This document shows positions 1 through 10,852 of a stretch of 64,000 bases of DNA, piece by piece; position 1 is the first letter of the stretch; each line of letters starts with the position of its first letter. The stretch covers positions 876,158 through 940,157 of the forward strand of contig MU867066.1 of NCBI GenBank assembly GCA_033725935.1. Direction: 5' to 3'. The notes under the pieces are model-generated. The model had not been told where the DNA came from. It did no database searches and worked only from the letters and a program-made list of their open reading frames with translations. This stretch comes from Cladorrhinum sp. PSN259. Taxonomy: Eukaryota > Ascomycota > Sordariomycetes > Sordariales > Podosporaceae. The translations under genes and the position numbers were made by a program.

Positions 1-71
1 CCCCCCCCCCCCCCCACCCCCCCCACCCCCCCCCCCCCCCCCCGCCCCCCGGCCGCCCCCCCCCCCCCCCC
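1..71. repeat. poly-C low-complexity edge
   Basis: The first 71 bases are almost pure C with a few A and G interruptions. This looks like a homopolymer at a contig edge or an assembly gap rather than a biological element. No telomere repeat (TTAGGG/CCCTAA) is present. Confidence 0.8.
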
Positions 72-238
72 GTGACATATCCCATGAAATACTAAAAGAC
101 AGAACCACGATTTTCCTTCCCTGAGAGAAAACATGAATAGATAGAACCCATGTAAGAAAAAAACTATATTATATGGTGTGTAAGGGAATACATAACATAC
201 TTGCCAATAATAGAACCCTCCACTACAAACTATACAGC

Positions 239-315
<77 letters not shown>

Positions 316-974
316 GGTCATGTCAGTTATTCAAAACGAGGAGCCACGTTTGATACGATATTCCGGAAAAGAAACAGTTCATCGTGTTCTTTTAGCTGAA
401 TATAGCCTCTTGCCGCCCTAGTCACCAAACAATGAAGCAACATCGGGTTCATCATCAAGTCGCAGGAATAAGACATTTATTTACCCCCTTCTCCTTCATA
501 GTATTTCAATTTACGCTCAGGAGGTCACACTTAAGCACAACGGCCAAATCATATCGAAAAAAGAAATATATTTTCCAGTAAGAAGAAAAACAGTAATAAT
601 TAAAATATTTTGTTTTCTCTCTCTCTCTTGCGACTCTCCTGGATCTCTTGAGGTGAAACATACAGAAAGAAAATAGGAACAAATAAGGAATAATGAAAAA
701 GAAACTCTCCACGCCGTAGCTATCATCAGAATCATATCCAAGCCATAAAACCAGTCAGCAACAAACAAAATGGTATAAAGTAGAGCAAAAAGGTATCCTG
801 TAGAAGTGAAAAGGGAAAATTGGGCGATATGAGAGCAAGAAATGAAAGAAAAAGGGCAAGGGGGATAAAAGAAGAAAAAGAAAAACACCCTGTAAGCAAA
901 CTCCTTGCTATTTCGCGCCCACGACCTAGAATCCATTCCATGAGAACTTGATGAGCCTGGGGCGCTCGCCTCAT
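72..974. other. gene-free left flank
   Basis: Apart from the CAA microsatellite, this stretch is AT-rich with short runs of A, T and CT. The open frames here have low-complexity Phe/Ser-rich translations and no recognisable domain. I see no gene. The right end would be the 3' flank of the minus-strand gene that stops at 975. Confidence 0.5.
238..315. repeat. (CAA)n trinucleotide microsatellite
   Basis: About 26 uninterrupted CAA units. One frame reads poly-Asn, but the surrounding frame has no other coding character, so I treat it as a simple repeat and not as part of a protein. Confidence 0.9.
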
Positions 975-1985
975 TTAGAAAACATGCCCCAACCCACCCC
1001 TCAAATCTCCACTGCCTGTTCTCCTCAATGCCTGGCTCATCGTCTCAATCGCCAACTCACCACTAACCGTCGGCCCAGCAATGCTCGGCACGATACCATG
1101 CATCAAACTCGTGGGACTTCCCAGCGGCTTGCCGATTCCCCTCGGAGGACTGCCAGGAGCACCACCAATCTCAAGCCCTTTCACACTGGGCGGACCACTA
1201 CTCCCCGGAGCCGAAGTAACAGGCGACCTAATCGGCGAAGGAGACCGATTATTCCCATGGAGATTCAGCGATGTCAACCCAGCAATGTGCATGCTTTCTC
1301 TGTTGCCCACCACGTTAGATGCGTGCTCAGCCTGAACCATCTCGGCGAACGAGATGAACGACAGACGGCGCACATCGGTGTTATCGAAGCTGCCATAATT
1401 GCTTGCGCTGTCTGCAGTGTTTGTTCCCTTTTCAAGAGAAAACGCCGCGAGTTCTTCGGTCCACGAAGATTCGGTATACACACGCTGGTGCGTAACAATC
1501 TCCACATTATCTGGGTCTAGGTGACTATCTGTGATGGCTTCGGAAGAGGCATCAAGAACGGGCGGAATAAAGTTCTCGGTTTGAATGTGCGAGGGAATGG
1601 CAGGCGAGTTGGGCATTACAACTGCGGCGGATTCTTGAACATCGCGCTCAAAGATTTGGCTGCCAGCCGGGGACGAAAGACGAGGGGAGGAAGCAAAGGC
1701 ACGACCTGGAGAGGAAGGGCTGATGTAGTGGGCGTGATGGCCTTCGGTCTGGATGGGCGCTGCGGGTGTGTTTCGGGAGATTGACGGAGGTGTCGTTGAG
1801 GAGGACTTGGCGGAGGGCTCTTCAACGTCCTTCTTCTTACCGAAGCCGAAAAGGGAGCGTCTCTTGGATTTCTTTTCCTCTACTTGACCAGAGTCGGCGC
1901 GCGGGGTGGTGCCCCCAGATTCTGAGGTTGGTTCGGAAAGGGTTGGAACAGTGCCCTGGGCGGGCGCGGGGTTTGCTGAAGTCAT
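975..1985 (-). CDS. Ser/Pro-rich conserved fungal protein, unknown function
   Basis: A single uninterrupted frame of 336 aa that I take to be intronless. The N-terminal 60 residues are Pro/Ser/Thr/Glu-rich and contain a basic patch (KKSKRRSLFGFGKKK). The middle contains RRLSFISFAEMVQAEHA, a block I associate with a conserved family of uncharacterised filamentous-ascomycete proteins. The C-terminal third is Gly/Pro/Ser-rich and ends with an Arg/Gly segment. I see no membrane segment, signal peptide or catalytic motif. The RRxS sites could be targets of basophilic kinases. The first Met of the frame is used as start because the context is acceptable and the upstream sequence in frame is closed. 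Function is unknown; the coding call rests on length, composition and the conserved block. Confidence 0.72.
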   Translation of the reverse strand: MTSANPAPAQGTVPTLSEPTSESGGTTPRADSGQVEEKKSKRRSLFGFGKKKDVEEPSAKSSSTTPPSISRNTPAAPIQTEGHHAHYISPSSPGRAFASSPRLSSPAGSQIFERDVQESAAVVMPNSPAIPSHIQTENFIPPVLDASSEAITDSHLDPDNVEIVTHQRVYTESSWTEELAAFSLEKGTNTADSASNYGSFDNTDVRRLSFISFAEMVQAEHASNVVGNRESMHIAGLTSLNLHGNNRSPSPIRSPVTSAPGSSGPPSVKGLEIGGAPGSPPRGIGKPLGSPTSLMHGIVPSIAGPTVSGELAIETMSQALRRTGSGDLRGGLGHVF

Positions 1986-4126
1986 GTTGCTGGAAGCAGG
2001 ATCACTGTATGTGGATGTCGTCGTGGGAACCGAGCCTTGAGGAGTGGGCGGCTATGAATATCGTTTGACGGTGAATGTTGTCTGGTGTTGTTCCTGAATG
2101 CGACGAGACAGAAAAACAGACAGTTGCTAACTGGAATGCGTCAACGTCAGTTGGGTTATTAAATTTCCCCAATTTCGGCTCTGCGCATGCGGCGAGGGGT
2201 AAAACCAAGTCTCACGACGCAAAAAAAGCAAGACCTGGTGACCCGGGCATGGATTTCCCGATTCGCCGCGCGGGTAGCGATTGGGAAAGTGGTCTAGGGG
2301 TTTGCAACCAATTGACAGGAGACGGAGAGTCAAAAGACAGGAGACGGGTACTGTTGGAAGGTCATACCTGGCCCCAGGAGGGTTTTAAAATCAGTTCCCG
2401 TGTCACTCGGGAACAGCTGAGCTGCGTGTTTGTGTTGTTATTCTCAACTCCCGTCTTTCCTAGTTTGCAGTGGTACTGTTTTTTGCGCGCCTTGTTTCGT
2501 TTGTTTCCCGTGGTCCGTGAACTTGTTGGAACCGTTGCAACGGGTGATGGGTGGGTTGGACGTGTTGCTAACGATGACTTAAAACGTCGGGCGACAGATA
2601 AGGAAACTTCTCTTTGAGCTTTGTTCTCGAGGAGGAGTGCCCGATGTGTTTCTGAAGGGAGACGGACGAAGGTAGCGCGCAAATGGAGATCTGCAGGGAA
2701 TGACGATGTTTGTTGGAGCTCCTTCTAGTTTAAAAAGAGGGTGGGGGGGGGGGGGGAATCCAGGCCCGGGGCCCTTAAAGACGTAATGCCGTCCCCACAA
2801 TGTGACTGCCAAGACTCCAAGAGCGCACTCGAGGAATGTGAGAGTTCCTTCCTTTTCTTTTCTTGGTGATAACTCTTAGTTGGTTTTATTTCACCCCCGA
2901 AACTAGGAACTTCAAGACGACGCACGCATGCACGGACACATCTATTTATCGCTCGGCTTGCATTCACGCATTGCATTACCTATCAAACAAATTTACCCCT
3001 GAACTCCTGGTGACCCCGAGTTTTTCTCTGCCGAATGTGGCTGACATTGTGCCTCGATGGGGGTTTGGGGGTGACGAGAGGGTGTGATTAATCATGACCT
3101 TTTCTCAAATCAAGCCCATCTGTTCACAAGAAGCCGGGTTGGGCCCCGACTGCTCAGCTGCGACATGCTGGCGTTGTACGGTTTGGGACACGAACGGCTA
3201 CATGTGATTGGGTCGATCCATTAATCTTGTCGCATAAATCATTCTTCAGCATCGCCATCTGGCATGACTGAGCTGCATGCATAGTGTACAAATTTCCCAG
3301 ATCTGGGCGATTGTCGATGCCTACCAGGGAACAACAACCGATGATCATCAGTCGGACCACTGCTGCCCCTCTTACCATCAATCCCGTGCCCCTCACATCG
3401 ATATCAGGGATGAAACACAATACATGAGCGCCCCTGGATAAGGTCGGGCCTATTAGGTAGAGACGGAGGGACCGTACGCTGATCACTCCGTGGGGACCCC
3501 TAATCCCATCCGCCAACAGGCTGAACAAAGAAGTTCGTACCAGAGCGCAACGTTGGTCACAAACCTTGGCACCTTCTGGCCTCGTGACAAACAATAGCAT
3601 TCAATCTATGGTCTTGGGACTCGGAATACGCGGATGAATTTCAAAACAAGGAAAGTCGTCGCAACCGCTCACGCAACGGATGTGACAAGCTTACGTACCT
3701 GTGCCCCCGAACTGTAATTGCGGCATAAATTCAGCTGTAATATAATGTAATATTGTATGGTTGGCCTTGTTAAACGGAAACCGTCCCCAGCTCCAACCCG
3801 CAGGCCGGTTACTGCGGAACGAGCCGATAAAAATCTGCCGGTGCAGCCGCCCTACCCCAGCCGGCCCGGGTGACGGAGAGGTGGAGTTTCAAACCCGGCG
3901 CTCTGGTGATTGGTTGGGTGGGGTTCTTAGCTGCGAAACTCTGCGAAACCACGTGACTACCTTTCAACTGCTGGGTGGGCAGGTTGGAGAAAAAGTTGAA
4001 TTTGGATCGCGACTGCCGACAGCAGCAGCGTTGACGATTGGAACACCCCGCAACCACCCCAATTGGCCCCCCTTTGACTAGGGGATATTTTTCCTTGTTC
4101 TCTTTTCCTTCACCAAAAAAAAGGCC
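1986..4126. other. divergent intergenic region
   Basis: About 2.1 kb between two divergently transcribed genes, so both promoters should lie here. It contains a G-run near 2742-2757. The open frames of up to 180 codons on both strands have no domain and no typical fungal intron pattern. I see no gene or RNA in it. Confidence 0.5.
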
Positions 4127-4816
4127 ATGGAGGCGACCCTCTCAAGACCGGCAGCGGCACTCTCTTGCTGCTGCCGCACAGCCCTCACCACCCCCTCCTC
4201 CTCCTCTTCCACATCTCGCCTGCTCATCCGGCCGTCAGTCGCAGCAGGAATTCGCCAACAATCCACAAAGGCCCGCACCAAACGCATGCTCAACATCCCC
4301 AAGCACGAGTCCTTCCTCAACCCCCGCCCTCACGCCGACCACATCATCTTCAACCCCCCCTCATCCGAAGCCTCCGTCTACCACACACCCTTCAAGTTCC
4401 TCCCAAAAACCGACCCCCGCCGCCGCGCTCAGCTCCCGTCACTGTTCGCCTCCTCCACCACAATCCAGTACGCCTCCCCAGGGACAGCAGTACAACCGGC
4501 CGTGAATCCCGATGAGCTGCCCGCAGCCTTCCCTCCGGAGCTGGGCACCAAGAAGTACCACATGACGAAGGAGGACGTCGAGGAGATGCGCCGGCTGAGG
4601 CTGGAGGACCCCGTCAACAACAGCGTCATCGCGCTCTCCAAGAAGTTTGGGTGCACGCCCTGGTTCGTCATGATGTGCGTCAAGAGCCCCCGCGAGCATC
4701 GCGATCAGCACAAGGCCAAGGAGGCCGCCGTCAAGGCCAAATGGGGTCCCAAGAGGACCGCCGCGAGGGAAGAGAGGGCCAAGAGGTGGGCTATGCTGTT
4801 TAGGGGCGAGCTATAG
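4127..4816 (+). CDS. mrpl20: mitochondrial large-subunit ribosomal protein L20 (mL58)
   Basis: A 229-aa single-exon protein. It begins with a Ser/Ala/Arg-rich mitochondrial presequence of about 45 residues with many hydroxylated and basic residues and no acidic ones until later. It is followed by the core of the fungal mitochondrial L20 family: a basic TKARTKRMLNIP block, the HTPFKFLP segment, and a C-terminal half with the YHMTKEDVEEMRRLR stretch, a helix-turn-helix-like VIALSKKFGCTPWFV segment, and a lysine/arginine-rich tail ending in RAKRWAMLFRGEL. The family is a fungal-specific component of the mitochondrial large ribosomal subunit. The start is the ATG preceded by GGCC, which fits a full presequence. 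No intron is needed. Confidence 0.9.
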   Translation: MEATLSRPAAALSCCCRTALTTPSSSSSTSRLLIRPSVAAGIRQQSTKARTKRMLNIPKHESFLNPRPHADHIIFNPPSSEASVYHTPFKFLPKTDPRRRAQLPSLFASSTTIQYASPGTAVQPAVNPDELPAAFPPELGTKKYHMTKEDVEEMRRLRLEDPVNNSVIALSKKFGCTPWFVMMCVKSPREHRDQHKAKEAAVKAKWGPKRTAAREERAKRWAMLFRGEL

Positions 4817-5803
4817 TCTTTTTTCTCTAGGAAAGGGAGAAAAAAAAAAGAGAATATTGGGATTGAAAGGAAGTTGGGGTGGGGCACTTTTCATGGAGCA
4901 CCGGCATTTTTTGGTTGGTCTGTCAACCTGTGACATACACATCTCGCGATATCCTCAGGAGTGAGATGGGAAAGGTGGGATGATGGGGACAAGTTGGGGG
5001 AGTGTGGAGGAGGAGGATGACAGAACTTTTAGGAGGGAGGGAAAAGACAGGGAACAAAGACCTACCCCTTCTGTGTGTGTACGATCACTATAAAAAAAAG
5101 GGGGGATTCTAAAAAAACTCACGATCCGCGGAAACACGTCTTTTTTTTTGCATGATGGGGACATGGATACTGGGGTTTTTATTTCAACCATCTGATAGAA
5201 AAACAAATGGGCGGTTTTGGGTGGGTGGTGGGAAGAGGGAATGGGATGGAATGGGAATGGAAAAAGTGTGTCTGTAGAATCATTTCAACGTACAGACACA
5301 ACAAACAATATTGTTGTTTCTTTTTTTTTCCCCGGAGGAGAGGTGAAATACAACAAATGACTTTGATCTTTGTTGAAACACACACACACATATACACAAA
5401 AAAAGACTACCCCGAAACTTGTATAATGCCAAAACAAAATATTTTTGTACCAATGCCCCTTATAAAGCCTTGAAAATTTGATCAAACATCTCTCCATTCC
5501 TAGTTTGCCGCTCCTCAAGACTATCAAATCTACAGACGAGCTTCGTTACGCTGGGCTAACACAGTTCAAAATAAACAACATAAAAATGAAATTTCGCTGT
5601 TTGAAAAACTTGTTTTTCTGTGTTCGTTAATGTTGTTCGTTTGAAAGAGGGTGGGAACAAAACAGATAACAGAGAAAGTTTGTTGCTCCCATTCCCAGAC
5701 AAAGTCATTTACCCCTTTTATGTACCATCTTTCCCGTGCCTTCCCAACCATTACCCCCCACCATTCAATCTTTTTTATGTCCCTCCTCGTTATCAACCTA
5801 TCC
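4817..5803. other. convergent intergenic region
   Basis: About 1 kb between the 3' ends of the L20 gene and the minus-strand Cys-rich gene. It is AT-rich with homopolymer runs and a short CA repeat near 5379-5400, as expected of fungal 3' flanks. No gene seen. Confidence 0.5.
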
Positions 5804-7387
5804 TCAATTGGCCTTTGCCTTGCCCTTCACCTTCTCCTCCGCCAAACCAGCAGGAGCACCCCTCCTGTCAAACTCATAATCGTCCCTACTAGGAATGACC
5901 CTCCAGCACCACCCACACCAACTCCTCCTCGTCCCTTTAATCTCCCGTCCCAAAATCTCGCCTTTTGCACGTTCATCATCCCACTCGGGAACGCACGCAC
6001 CAACTTTAACCATCCTAACCAACTTCTTCTTCACCACCCCACCAATCCCTACAATCTCGTGCCTCTCATATCCAGGCTTCAAAATCGGACTAGGAGTTCG
6101 CCTTTGAAGTCCGCCTGCACTTGTAGCAGTGAGAGAGGTAGAGGCGGTACTGCTGCTGCCACTGTCGGCAGCCCAAGGTAGAGGAGAGGGAGACACGGAA
6201 GAGGACGAGTTACTACTGCTGAGAAGCTGCTCAGCCTCGCGCGCGTCCTCTGCGTCGCAATCCGTCTCCTGTTCCCTTTCTCTCGCTGCACAGCAGGCAC
6301 TTTCCCGTCCGCAGATGACGCCCCGATCGCCCTCACCGATGCCTGTGCCCAGACCGCCTAAGACGTCGGTGTATTGGTTGCGCCAGCGCCAGATCCTGTG
6401 GATAAGAGTAAGCATAATGTCATGACTAATTGGAAGAAGGATGTCAGGGGTAGACGAACGCCCTGTAGTCACTGTCATCAGTACGGATCGAGCGGCCGCA
6501 AGGTTGGCAGAGCCAGACACCCTTGGAGCCACATTCACAGATGGCGCGGTCCATTTCGTCCGAGTCGATTCTGACTTCGGGACCAAGACGAGGCCTGACA
6601 AGGTTCCCAATAGGCGCTTTCACGCATGACGTGCAAAGACGGCGATGCCTGTCGCGAAGAACTATAGGCGCTGGCGGCTTGATGGCGCAATTCTGGGAGG
6701 GAGATGGGTGTCAGACTACTTGATGGGATGAATAGGGGCTGGAAAAGGGGACAGCTTTACTCTGCACACAACAGTCCCGCACCGACGACACCCTGCAACA
6801 AGATCCCGGGCACATTGCCCCGACTTGCCGATGGTTTGTGTCCTGCCGGCTTCCTCCATGTAGAACCAGTTGCTCGCGCGTGCGCGGTAACGTAGCGACT
6901 CGCCCGGGTCGATGGGGAGGTCCTCGTTAGAGCAATGCAGCGTAGACTTGAGCAGCATTTTGCGATATTGCAAGAGATTCTCTCGAATCTGGCGACAGGT
7001 TTGGGAGAGGCTATCGAGCGTGTTGAGATCGATATTGGAGGCTACCGCCATGATGACACTGGTATGATAGAAAAACCCATGGTCAGTAATCCCCCCTATA
7101 TTTCAAGGGGGAACTTGGCAAGGTCTTTTTGAGTAAACAAGTTGTGCATGAATAAAGCAGAAAGGGTAAGTGTCCGCCTACGGATAGCATCCAAAAGCCT
7201 TGGTCATGGAGTTCCTGTTTGGGTTCTCCCTGACATCCGGCTCGTGAGCCTCCTCGATGTTGCCATTTCTGCTTATCAATGCGGCAGCCAAGGGCTTGAC
7301 AATATCAATGCCATTGTTCCGTACTACCTGTCCATCTTGAGGAGACTCGACGACCTCCTCCTCTTCCAGATCCACAAATATCGCCAT
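5804..7387 (-). CDS. Cys-rich F-box-like protein, unknown function (4 exons)
   Basis: Four exons on the minus strand: 7387-7182, 7058-6761, 6692-6460 and 6395-5804. The phases match and give 442 aa. The introns start GTAGGC, GTAAAG and GTTCGT and end CCAG, CCAG and ACAG. Residues about 65-95 (MAVASNIDLNTLDSLSQTC onward) look like the end of an F-box: a helix, then a Ser-x-Thr-Cys-Arg helix. After it come paired cysteines (CARDL..CRRCGTVVCRNC, LCTSC, CECG, CQPC) that probably bind zinc, then the conserved IWRWRNQY and GLGTGIGEGDRGVICGR blocks. The last 150 residues are low-complexity Ser-rich followed by a basic region. The middle blocks match a conserved fungal protein family of unknown function. 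A role as a ubiquitin-ligase adaptor is only inference from the F-box-like start. The first exon, beginning MAIFVDLEEEE, is the least certain. Confidence 0.75.
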
Positions 7388-8608
7388 GCTTTCGGTACGT
7401 CGAATCGCGTGTATTAAAGTGGTGACGGGATCGAAGTAGTAGTGGTTGCAGCTTCCCGCGACCGGTGCTTCAAGGTAGGAGTAGATGGGGCAAGTAACAC
7501 GAGGGAGAGAGAACAAAGAGACGGACGGCACAGTGCGAGGGGCAAGTGATAATCAGGAACGGGAGCGGCAAGATGAAACAGAAGATAGTTATAAAGAATA
7601 TAAATACAAAAATGGGGCCATTATCACGGACAGTTGGTCTTTGCCATGATCTAATAATTTGATGCCAGCTCGACGTGCAGGTAATGGTGTTGGATGGATG
7701 GAGGAAAGGTTGATGGAAGACCGCTGTTTGGTATCCGCATAAATGCCCCCACTTGTTCGATTTGGCGGGGGATCTTTAGCTTACCATAGTACGGATTACC
7801 CTGCGGCCTCTCGGCCTCGTGACGTTATCGACTTCTGCAAAGAACACAAAGTCGTTCCTTCCAGCAACGCCATTGGGAATTTTCTTAAGATCTCGTGGCC
7901 GTTCCTCTCACGAATTCTTCACCGCCAGCCACGTGGTGAGGGGGTCGATCCTCGTGCTCCCTGGCAGTTACCATAGACACTTACGTACTGTACCTTGAAG
8001 ATGTTTTTCATTTTGACTTTCATCGTGGGGAACCTTTGAGTGAACCCATGTTGCAGGTTCAACGTCTTTTTCAGGAACAATCGGGACTTTCCCCCACGAA
8101 CACACCGCGATCTCTCCTGCTCACGTGGCCGGTGGCTTCACCCTGTGGGTGATGGATTGAGCCAATTGATTTGATAGTCCTCAAGTGAGCAATGTCAGCA
8201 GTGGGGGTGGACAGCAAACGAAAGACACCAACATGACCTGAGCCTATACTAAACATACCTTGTAGGGTATCAGCTTCTTGTATCCTCGAAATGCTCGAAT
8301 TGAGTGGAGAATATGCCATTCTAGAAGAAATGTCATCAGAGAGTTTAAGCTTGCTTCGAAGTTTGTGTAACACCGCCACGCAGCTGAGATCTATTCCGAG
8401 CACCAGGGTTCCACAAAAGTCCGAGCCTCAGGGCCTCTTCACTGAGGAACCAATTAGCGATCATATTTCATTTTTAGATTTAGATGTCTGGAAGCAGTAT
8501 GGCGAACAGCTGTAGTGCTGTAGTTTGTGGCTCGGATCCCAACAACATCACAGATGTGGCGTCTTCCTACATCATTTGCGCGACAACTATCGTGCAATCC
8601 AGGGCAAG
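7388..8608. other. divergent intergenic region with possible gene remnants
   Basis: Shared upstream region of two divergent genes. It is not featureless. At 7743-7976 (+) there is a 77-codon frame with a helix-turn-helix-like stretch. At 8185-8265 there is a well-formed intron (GTGAGC donor, TACTAAA branch, TTGTAG acceptor) leading into a coding-like frame that ends at 8515. No full gene can be built from these pieces. Confidence 0.45.
7743..7976 (+). pseudogene. possible HTH-protein remnant
   Basis: A 77-codon frame starting at ATG 7743. The middle reads DVIDFCKEHKVVPSSNAI followed by FLKISWPFLSRIL. This pattern is a helix, a turn and a recognition-like helix, as in DNA-binding N-termini of transposases and related fungal proteins. 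No catalytic domain follows before the stop codon. It could be a fragment of an old mobile element or chance. I have no stronger evidence. Confidence 0.25.
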
Positions 8609-10288
8609 ATGAATCAAAGCTATAGTGCCCAACCAGACTATTCAGGGCTTCAAGTAATCGAAGGGAACGCGCCAGAAGTGGTCATTCCGTGGATACCGCC
8701 AGAGGTTGTCCATGAGCAAGACAAATATCATCATCACCAGAACGTTTATGATCAGCAACAGGCTGCACTGCTACCGTATACACCAGGGCCCAGTCTCGCC
8801 AGTGTACCTCATCCAATCACAGTCCCTTGGTGGCGACGAAAGCGATGGCTATTCCTTCTAATTGCAGCCATAGCACTTGCTATCACCGCCATCGTGGTCG
8901 GCGTCGTAGTTGGAACTCGGTAGGTATCATCCGACTTCCTTCTGTAAACCAACAAGCTGCGACAATACTAACAAGCTCTTACTACTCCCAGGAAATCATC
9001 TTCTACATCCACAACAAACCCGACTCCAGATACCACTCCACCCAACACCACTCCATCCAACACCGCCACCACCTACCCCCCATCCGCCTGCCGCGACACC
9101 ATCTGTCCCCAAATCCTCTCATCAGCAATTCTAAACCACACAACCCTCTTCCTCTTCGCCCGCGGAATCGACAACTCGATCTACTACACCACCGCCCCTC
9201 TAAACTCTAAGACCGCTTCACTGGACTTCGCCCCCTGGTCTTCGATCCCGTCCTCCAACCCATTCTTAACCCAACCCTCCGCCCTGACCTGGGCAAACTC
9301 GTCCAAAGTCTCAGTCCTAGCAGGTTCAGATCCAGACCGAGTCGTCAAACTCAAGACATTTTCCCTATCATCTCCTTCTTCAATTTCAGAGGAACCCTGG
9401 AAAGACCTGGGCCTCCTCTCCCAGTCCGCAATCTCGACCTGCACCGTAAACTCGTCCCGGCCAGACTTTTGGTCCACCTCGGACACGACGGTAGCCCACA
9501 ACTACCTGCTGCCAGACTCGTCAAATCCAGAAGACGAACAAGAAAGATTCTACGCGGAATCGTCATCCCAAATATGGCAAGGCACGACCACTTTCGGCCT
9601 CAACACCATCCTCGACCCGTCTTCAAAACCGGGCATCGTCTGTCGCCAAGCGCCTTACTTTCATGACCTGGTGGTCCTGGACGTCGACGGAGCGGCGAGG
9701 CATTCCACCTACGGCAGCACCGGATGGGTCGACGCCACCAACAAGGGAGGAAAATTCGGCGGGGATCCAACCCTGGTGCAGCTGGGTAATTGGGGTTTCG
9801 AGTTTTACGGCATCTCGCGCGACTCGCAAGAGATGTGGCACTTTAGGTGGACCAAATCGTCCGGGTACACCTCCCTGGAGAAGCTTGGAGAGAACAAAAA
9901 ATTCGAGAGCGTGCCTGGGGTTGTCGTCACGGGCGAAAGTGGCATTGCCTCGCAGAATCTTGACGAGGTGAGGGTCGACCTCGTAGCCCTCGGAAATAAT
10001 GATAGGTTGTGGCACAGGAGTTCAAAGGGAGGCAAAGTGAACAATAACAACAACAACAAATTAGATGACGATAAAGAAGGCTTGTGGGAAAATTTGGACG
10101 TGTACGGGAACAGTGCCCCCTTGGTTGTCGATATAGAAGACGGAAAGAGGGTCGGGATCTTCGTGGTGGGTGTTGATGGGCAGGTGAATCATACCGTCTG
10201 GACCGTTTCTGAAGAGGAGAAAAGTTGGAAGGGACTGATTTGGAAGAGTATAGGTGGGAATATGACTGCGGCTTTTTACAGGAGTTGA
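8609..10288 (+). CDS. membrane-anchored fucose-lectin-like beta-propeller protein
   Basis: Two exons, 8609-8919 and 8992-10288, giving 535 aa. The intron starts GTAGGT, has a perfect TACTAAC branch site at 8966-8972 and ends CCCAG. Residues 1-75 are a Pro/Gln/His-rich cytoplasmic region containing YSGLQVIEG. Residues 76-80 are basic (RRKRW), and 81-102 form one hydrophobic membrane segment, so it is a type II signal-anchor protein. After a Ser/Thr/Pro-rich, probably O-glycosylated stalk, the last 400 residues show repeated blades with ARGIDNSIYY, WEN- and GNNDRLWHR-like motifs and a terminal GVDGQVNHTVW. This pattern is typical of fungal fucose-specific lectin-like (AAL-type) beta-propellers. 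The ATG at 8609 is preferred over one 28 codons upstream because the peptide before it lacks family character. An exact sugar ligand cannot be read from the sequence. Confidence 0.75.
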
Positions 10289-10852
10289 AATTTGGATTTG
10301 AAAATTGGTTTTTTTTAGAACGGAGTTTATGTATGTTGGTTTTTGTTAAACGGCGTTTGTGTGTGTGTGGCTTTTTTATGTAGAAGCTTTAATATATCCA
10401 AGATTCGGTACCTACTTTTTAGATATTAATGTATTTATTTTACTTTTTTCTCTGTTCCTCTCGATAGTTGATAAGGAAAAATATACTTCAAATAAATACG
10501 TATATATAAAAAAAGCTGATCTAATACATGTTTCTTTCTTCCTCAAAACCGTGTAAACATATAAACATAAATGTATGTTGCGTAAATCTTGCCATTTTGA
10601 TCCCTTTCCAGGAATTTCGTTTCCTTTCTTTCTTTCTAAAGTAATTACTCCCAAAACCTAACTCCCTTCCTCTCCATCTTCCCCTCCCTTTTCTAACTCT
10701 ATTTGCAAGAGCCAGAATTCATACAAAAAGTATATATAAATATATCCAATAAACAATAAATAATTATTCCAACTTATCCCCTTTTTCAACAAAGTATGTG
10801 ACAAAGTCTTTAAGAAATAAATAAATTTTAAAAAAAGAAAAGCATAATTTCT
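10289..10852. other. convergent intergenic region
   Basis: The 3' flanks of two convergent genes. It is strongly AT-rich with several AATAAA-like and TATA-like stretches (for example 10490-10510 and 10740-10765) that could serve as polyadenylation signals for either strand. No gene seen. Confidence 0.5.

Noticed and set aside
1..71. Poly-C at the left edge as a telomere or origin
   Set aside because: No telomeric hexamer is present; a homopolymer at an edge is more likely an assembly artefact.
2075..2617. 180-codon plus-strand frame in the divergent region
   Set aside because: No recognisable domain and overlapping equally long frames on the minus strand; probably promoter sequence.
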